17,613 bases of DNA from contig CAUQVP010000028.1 in NCBI GenBank assembly GCA_963521545.1, positions 1-17,613 on the forward strand, given 5' to 3'. Below the pieces are notes generated by a model that saw only the letters and a program-made list of their open reading frames with translations, had not been told where the DNA came from and made no database searches. How positions within the stretch are numbered: the first letter of the stretch is position 1; each line of letters opens with the position of its first letter. Positions 14,103 to 17,613 of this stretch are shown one piece after another. The position numbers were made by a program, and so were the translations under genes. The stretch is from JABCPE02 sp963521545. Lineage in GTDB: Bacteria > Bacteroidota > Bacteroidia > Flavobacteriales > Weeksellaceae.

Positions 14103-14948
14103 TTATTTTATTTTTTGTTGAGTAATGACGGATTTTTCTTTATGAATTCTTTCTATCTCTTCTTTTTTTATTTTAATTTTATAATTTATCGCAATATCTG
14201 TATCAAAATAAATAAACTGATTATTTTTCATATCAAATATCGCTTTCCCTATTCCACTTCCTGAAACTAACAAACCCTTTTTTTCACGCTCTTTTCCTTT
14301 CTTCGAAAAACTAATCAATATATCAAAATATGCTTTTCCACTATCAATTTTTGTTAGCTTATATTTCATATTCTTTTCTAATTCTGTATATGCTTTTTCA
14401 AATCCATATTCAGGAACATAAGTTTTATAAATATGAACTAAATCAAAGCCGTCTCCTATTTTTATTCCTTCTTTTGGAAAATCTACTGACTGATAGTTTT
14501 TACTTGTAATTTCAAGCAATAACATTCTAATAGGTGCAGTAGATTCAACCAATATATTATTAATTCCCAGTTCATTGCCTTTTAAAAACTCGCCTTCTAT
14601 TTTAGCTTCTTTTAATGATATTTTTCTTTTATCAATCTTCGCCTCATTATTCTCTTCTTCCAGAAATAAATTAGAATATTCTATTACAGCTGGAATATCT
14701 CCTCCTCGATTTTTATCTGTAAAAATATGACCTCTTACATCAACTCCTATTTTTTCTCTTTCAGGTTTTAAATCTTCGGAAGCATTTTTATTTCTTGTAT
14801 ATACTTCTACTTCTATCAATGTTTTTAAATCTACCAAATACTTTGAATTTGGCTGAAATTCATGCTTAAAGAAATACCTTTTCTCCTGCCCAAAAACAAG
14901 CGATGCAGAAGTAATAAATAACAACAATACAAGTTTAAAAACTTTCAT
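14103..14948 (-). CDS. Secreted 281-aa protein of unknown function
   Basis: No recognised family. A classical signal peptide (MKVFKLVLLLFITSASLVFG, cleavage likely before Q21) is followed by a Lys/Glu-rich, strand-forming domain with no Cys lipobox, so it is predicted periplasmic or secreted. It ends in a highly charged Lys/Glu segment. Its start lies 5 nt after the stop of the Gfo/Idh/MocA oxidoreductase, so the two are cotranscribed. It is visibly more AT-rich, with more Lys and Ile, than its neighbours, which could mean faster divergence or later acquisition. No terminator hairpin is obvious behind it; a T-rich tract in the coding direction is lacking. Confidence 0.8.
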   Translation of the reverse strand: MKVFKLVLLLFITSASLVFGQEKRYFFKHEFQPNSKYLVDLKTLIEVEVYTRNKNASEDLKPEREKIGVDVRGHIFTDKNRGGDIPAVIEYSNLFLEEENNEAKIDKRKISLKEAKIEGEFLKGNELGINNILVESTAPIRMLLLEITSKNYQSVDFPKEGIKIGDGFDLVHIYKTYVPEYGFEKAYTELEKNMKYKLTKIDSGKAYFDILISFSKKGKEREKKGLLVSGSGIGKAIFDMKNNQFIYFDTDIAINYKIKIKKEEIERIHKEKSVITQQKIK

Positions 14949-14953
14949 GTAAA

Positions 14954-15922
14954 TTATTTTTTATCAATTAGTTTCATGATTTCCAAAGCCACTTTCAGCG
15001 CTTCTGTTCCATCTTCCAGACTTACCTCCACGGGCTTATTCTCGGTAATGGAGTTTGCAAAACTTTCCAATTCATCCAAAATGGCATTATTCGGTTGGAT
15101 ATTAGGATATTCGAATATGATTTGGTTTCTTTCGCCCTCTGCATTTTGGATAATCATATCAAAATCTGATGGATTTTCAGGAGCTGGTTTCATACGGATA
15201 ACCTCTGCTTTTTTCTCTAAGAAATCCACCGAAATATAGGCGTCTCTTTGGAAAAATCGGCTCTTTCGCATGGATTTCATTGAGATTCGGCTCGTGGTAA
15301 GGTTCGCTACACATCCGTTCTCAAATTCTATTCTGGCATTGGCAATATCGGGCGATTTGCTGACCACACAGACGCCGCTTGCATGGATGTTTTTCACGGG
15401 AGATTTCACCAAAGAAAGCAAAATATCCAAATCATGTATCATCAAATCCAAAACCACAGAAACATCCGTTCCTCTTGGATTAAACTCAGCCAAACGGTGG
15501 ATTTCAATGAATTTTGGTTCACTGATAAACGGCTTCGTAGCGATAAATGCAGGATTGTAGCGCTCTACATGCCCTACCTGCGCCCTGATTCCCTTTTCAT
15601 TACAAAGCTGAATAATCTCTTCTGCCTGTTCCAAAGTCTGAGTTACAGGCTTTTCTATGAAAAAATCCAAGCCTCTTTCTATGGCTATTTTAGCATAGTC
15701 ATGATGATAAAATGTAGGCGTCACGATGTCCAAAACCTCTATTCTATCCAAGAGTTCGTCCAAGTTTTCATAAAATTTGTATCCAAATTCTGCTTCCAGC
15801 TTTTTGGAATTTTCTATATCTTTATCATGAAAGCCCACCAAATCGTATTTTTCTGATTGGTTGAGCAATTTCAAATGTATTTTCCCAAGATGCCCAGCAC
15901 CTACTAAACCTGCTTTTAACAT
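14954..15922 (-). CDS. Gfo/Idh/MocA-family NAD(P)-dependent oxidoreductase
   Basis: A 322-aa Rossmann dehydrogenase, probably acting on a sugar or sugar nucleotide. The cofactor loop GAGHLG is at 8-13, the family EKP motif (with the catalytic Lys) at 90-92, and the D-L-M-I-H pattern (D159, H163) provides the second active-site pair. The segment VGHVERYNPAF (116-126) resembles UDP-GlcNAc 3-dehydrogenases of the GnnA type, but this is not enough to name a substrate. It is the first gene of a two-gene minus-strand unit and has a promoter at 15951-15958, divergent from recA. Confidence 0.9.
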   Translation of the reverse strand: MLKAGLVGAGHLGKIHLKLLNQSEKYDLVGFHDKDIENSKKLEAEFGYKFYENLDELLDRIEVLDIVTPTFYHHDYAKIAIERGLDFFIEKPVTQTLEQAEEIIQLCNEKGIRAQVGHVERYNPAFIATKPFISEPKFIEIHRLAEFNPRGTDVSVVLDLMIHDLDILLSLVKSPVKNIHASGVCVVSKSPDIANARIEFENGCVANLTTSRISMKSMRKSRFFQRDAYISVDFLEKKAEVIRMKPAPENPSDFDMIIQNAEGERNQIIFEYPNIQPNNAILDELESFANSITENKPVEVSLEDGTEALKVALEIMKLIDKK

Positions 15923-15950
15923 TACTTTTTTGTATTTAAAAGAATTTTGC

Positions 15951-15958
15951 CAAAGATA
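15951..15958 (-). promoter_or_regulatory. Promoter -7 element of the oxidoreductase unit
   Basis: Reads TATCTTTG on the minus strand (exact TAnnTTTG), about 28 nt before the ATG at 15922. The -33 region is A/T-only without TTTG. Confidence 0.55.
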
Positions 15959-16034
15959 AGGATTTTTATTTTTTTTCTTTATTCCATTATGATTTCTAGG
16001 ATTTTATTTTAATGGAAATATTTTAAAAACAAAA

Positions 16035-16067
16035 TTGATAATATCTACTAAAATATTTGTAACTTTG
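16035..16067 (+). promoter_or_regulatory. recA promoter
   Basis: TAACTTTG (16060-16067) is an exact -7 element, with TTG at 16035-16037 as a possible -33 element (22-nt spacing). The leader would be about 15 nt. I see no LexA-type SOS palindrome of the E. coli or Bacillus kind. Confidence 0.6.
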
Positions 16068-16086
16068 AGGCAATATTTAATCGAAG

Positions 16087-17091
16087 ATGAGTAATTTAGA
16101 AGATAAAAAAAAAGCACTAAGTTTAGTCCTAGAAAAAATGGACAAGACCTATGGAAAAGGAACTGTAATGAAGCTGGGAGACAGCGCAGTAGATGATACA
16201 ATAGAAGTAATTCCGTCTGGTTCTTTGGGGCTGGATATTGCCCTCGGTGTAGGTGGATATCCACGAGGAAGAGTGATAGAGATTTTCGGGCCTGAATCAT
16301 CAGGGAAAACTACCCTTACACTACATGCCATCGCTGAAGCCCAAAAAGCAGGAGGAATAGCGGCTTTCATAGATGCAGAGCATGCCTTTGACAGAAATTA
16401 TGCAGCAAAATTAGGAATTGATTTAGAAAATCTTATCATTTCTCAACCAGACAATGGAGAGCAAGCCCTTGAAATTGCGGACAACCTCATCCGTTCTGGT
16501 GCGATAGACATCGTAGTAATAGACTCTGTGGCGGCTCTTACTCCAAAGGCCGAAATAGACGGCGATATGGGAGATTCCAAAATGGGACTACACGCTAGGC
16601 TGATGTCTCAAGCACTAAGAAAACTCACAGGAACTATCAATAAAACCAAATGTACCGTGATTTTCATCAACCAGCTGAGAGAGAAAATAGGTGTGATGTT
16701 TGGTAACCCAGAAACGACTACTGGTGGAAACGCCCTTAAATTCTACGCTTCTGTGAGAATAGACATCAGAAAAGCCAGCACACCGATAAAGGTAGGCGAT
16801 GAAGCCGTAGGAAGCCGAGTAAAAGTAAAAGTGGTGAAAAATAAAGTAGCACCTCCTTTCAGACAAGCAGAATTTGACATTATGTACGGCGAGGGAGTTT
16901 CTAAAATCGGAGAAATCTTAGACCTTGGTGTAGACTATGATGTAATTAAGAAAAGTGGCTCATGGTTCAGCTATGGAGACACTAAACTAGGACAAGGTAG
17001 AGATGCTGTGAAAGAACTTCTAAAAGACAATCCAGAACTTACCGAAGAACTTAGCCAGAAAATAACTGAAGCCATTAAAAATAAAGAGTAA
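16087..17091 (+). CDS. recA: RecA recombinase
   Basis: RecA forms ATP-dependent filaments on single-stranded DNA for strand exchange and DNA repair. Walker A GPESSGKT is at 68-75. The Walker B region (IVVIDSVAAL), loop L1 (DGDMGDSKMGLHARLMSQALRK) and loop L2 (NQLREKIGVMFGNPETTTGG) are all standard. The length of 334 aa is normal, with a short acidic C-terminal tail. The ATG at 16087 is preceded by a good promoter and the gene is closed by a strong terminator at 17125-17160. A CRISPR array begins 242 nt after its stop, a positional fact with no necessary functional link. Confidence 0.98.
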   Translation: MSNLEDKKKALSLVLEKMDKTYGKGTVMKLGDSAVDDTIEVIPSGSLGLDIALGVGGYPRGRVIEIFGPESSGKTTLTLHAIAEAQKAGGIAAFIDAEHAFDRNYAAKLGIDLENLIISQPDNGEQALEIADNLIRSGAIDIVVIDSVAALTPKAEIDGDMGDSKMGLHARLMSQALRKLTGTINKTKCTVIFINQLREKIGVMFGNPETTTGGNALKFYASVRIDIRKASTPIKVGDEAVGSRVKVKVVKNKVAPPFRQAEFDIMYGEGVSKIGEILDLGVDYDVIKKSGSWFSYGDTKLGQGRDAVKELLKDNPELTEELSQKITEAIKNKE

Positions 17092-17124
17092 TAAATCTTT
17101 TCATAATTATATTAATTTTAATGG

Positions 17125-17160
17125 AAACGCCCTGATGAAAATTTCATCAGGGCGTTTTTT
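17125..17160 (+). terminator. Strong terminator after recA
   Basis: AAACGCCCTGATGAAA (17125-17140) pairs with TTTCATCAGGGCGTTT (17142-17157), a near-perfect long stem followed by further T. It insulates the region downstream from recA transcription. Confidence 0.95.
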
Positions 17161-17194
17161 GTTCTGTGTATTTTACCATTTATTAAAAAAATAT

Positions 17195-17202
17195 TACTTT
17201 TG
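17195..17202 (+). promoter_or_regulatory. Promoter of the small RNA between recA and the CRISPR array
   Basis: TACTTTTG is an exact TAnnTTTG. The predicted start (17206-17209) coincides with the foot of the first RNA hairpin. The upstream -33 region is T-rich without a clean TTTG. Confidence 0.6.
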
Positions 17203-17206
17203 CAAT

Positions 17207-17293
17207 ACAAAGGGCAGGTTTAAAAGAACCGCCCATTGTGCCGCCCTTGAAACAGAGGGATTAAAAAAGACTGCTTTTAAAAGTAGTCTTTTT
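17207..17293 (+). ncRNA. Unassigned small structured RNA, about 85 nt
   Basis: Three hairpins fit end to end. Hairpin 1: GGGC-A-GGTT (17212-17220) with AACCGCCC (17227-17234), one bulged A. Hairpin 2: CCCT (17244-17247) with AGGG (17256-17259). Terminator: GACTGCTTTT (17269-17278) with AAAAGTAGTC (17279-17288), then T5. An alternative fold pairs AAGGGC-A-GG (17210-17218) with the second CCGCCCTT (17241-17248), so the 5' strand can choose between two CCGCCC copies. There is no credible ORF and no stretch complementary to the CRISPR repeat beyond about 7 nt, so it is not an obvious tracrRNA. I do not recognise the family. Confidence 0.6.
17268..17293 (+). terminator. Terminator of the small RNA
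   Basis: GACTGCTTTT and AAAAGTAGTC form a 10-bp stem (one G-T pair; a few bases must open for the loop), with A-run before and T-run after. It is the second terminator in series before the CRISPR array. Confidence 0.85.
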
Positions 17294-17333
17294 CTATTTA
17301 GTAATAAAAAACTTTTGTAGTTGAAGAAACGAT

Positions 17334-17613
17334 TTTGTGAGTTGCTTTCAAATTCTTTAACTTTGTGGATACATCACAGCCACCTGTCTTTGTTGTTGCC
17401 ATAATAATATGTTGTGAGTTGCTTTCAAATTCTTTAACTTTGTGGATACATCACAGCCTCTAAAAACTCGTTACCTAAATCTTTATCGTTGTGAGTTGCT
17501 TTCAAATTCTTTAACTTTGTGGATACATCACAGCTTTTCATAATTTAACAATTTTTAATGATTAGTTGTTAGTTGCTTTCAAATTCTTTAACTTTGTGGA
17601 TACATCACAGCAT
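17334..17613 (+). CRISPR. CRISPR array, 47-nt repeats and 30-nt spacers, truncated by the window end
   Basis: Four repeats of 47 nt lie at 17334-17380, 17411-17457, 17488-17534 and 17565-17611, separated by three spacers of exactly 30 nt (17381-17410, 17458-17487, 17535-17564); a fourth spacer begins at 17612. The repeat starts GTTGTGAGTTGC and ends ACATCACAGC. Repeat 1 has T for G at position 1; repeat 4 has T for G at position 6; otherwise they are identical. A 47-nt repeat starting GTTGTG with 30-nt spacers fits type II-C (Cas9) arrays of Bacteroidota, and the + strand is the likely crRNA sense. No cas gene is in the window; cas9-cas1-cas2 would be expected to the right. Spacer 3 is almost pure A/T. 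Confidence 0.95.
17335..17365 (+). promoter_or_regulatory. Promoter inside CRISPR repeat 1 (recurs in every repeat)
   Basis: Repeat positions 25-32 read TAACTTTG, an exact TAnnTTTG, with TTG at positions 2-4 as the -33 box (20-nt spacing). The four -7 copies are at 17358-17365, 17435-17442, 17512-17519 and 17589-17596. In repeat 1 the G-to-T change makes the -33 box a full TTTG (17334-17337). Predicted starts fall in the last 8-11 nt of each repeat, just before each spacer. The sequence match is direct; activity is inferred. Confidence 0.6.

Noticed and set aside
15383..15856. 157-aa ORF antisense to the Gfo/Idh/MocA gene
   Set aside because: The minus-strand gene in the same place has all family motifs. 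The antisense product is low-complexity and hydrophobic, with no domain and no promoter.
17207..17293. tracrRNA identity for the small RNA
   Set aside because: Only about 7 nt (TTGAAA and neighbours) could match an anti-repeat, and the long complement to the repeat's 5' half is missing.
17135..17320. 61-aa ORF on the + strand between recA and the CRISPR array
   Set aside because: It starts inside the recA terminator stem and runs through a promoter, small-RNA hairpins and a second terminator. The composition is not protein-like; the region is better explained as non-coding RNA.
17442..17448. CRISPR repeats as an origin-like DnaA-box cluster (TGTGGATA in each)
   Set aside because: The repeat motif TGTGGATAC misses the final consensus base and the periodicity is explained by the CRISPR repeat-spacer unit.

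Overview
The window is a low-GC stretch of bacterial chromosome, probably from a flavobacterium (Bacteroidota; most likely the Weeksellaceae / Chryseobacterium-Riemerella-Bergeyella group). Four things point there. The -7 element TAnnTTTG typical of this phylum precedes most transcription units. Shine-Dalgarno sequences are weak or absent. The gene run parA-parB-DUF5683-dapB-(small gene)-lepB is, as I recall, typical of flavobacteria. The CRISPR repeats are 47 nt long, a length I associate with type II-C systems of Bacteroidota. The family assignment is inference.

Layout. 1-100: tail of an unidentified + strand gene and a terminator shared with the convergent prmC. 95-940 (-): prmC. 941-1091: a divergent promoter region with two perfect, inverted DnaA boxes, just upstream of parA. 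1092-4145 (+): parA, parB, a DUF5683 membrane protein and dapB, tightly spaced and closed by a hairpin. 4179-6398 (+): a fresh promoter, a 173-aa gene of unknown function and a large Bacteroidota-type signal peptidase I. 6444-7712 (+): rarA. 7825-10680 (+): gcvP from its own promoter. 10762-11190 (+): a small lipoprotein. 11215-11257: a 16-bp-stem palindrome. 11314-12258 (+): an OxyR regulator that keeps both redox cysteines. 12267-13721 (+): promoter, SAM-II-type riboswitch and metK. 13771-15922 (-): a 78-aa very acidic protein; then, as a separate unit, a Gfo/Idh/MocA oxidoreductase with a secreted protein of unknown function. 16087-17091 (+): recA and a strong terminator. 17195-17293: an unassigned small RNA gene. 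17334-17613: start of a CRISPR array that runs off the end.

Most protein genes are housekeeping: chromosome segregation (ParAB), recombination and replication restart (RecA, RarA), lysine/cell-wall precursor synthesis (DapB), protein export (LepB), translation termination (PrmC), and one-carbon/methyl metabolism (GcvP, MetK). The less ordinary parts are non-coding: (i) every CRISPR repeat carries a phylum-type promoter, so each spacer could be transcribed from its own start; (ii) a promoter-hairpins-terminator small RNA sits between recA and the array; (iii) a DnaA-box pair flanks the prmC promoter beside parAB; (iv) the SAM-II-type riboswitch controls metK. No cas gene lies in the window, so effector type and tracrRNA cannot be confirmed here.
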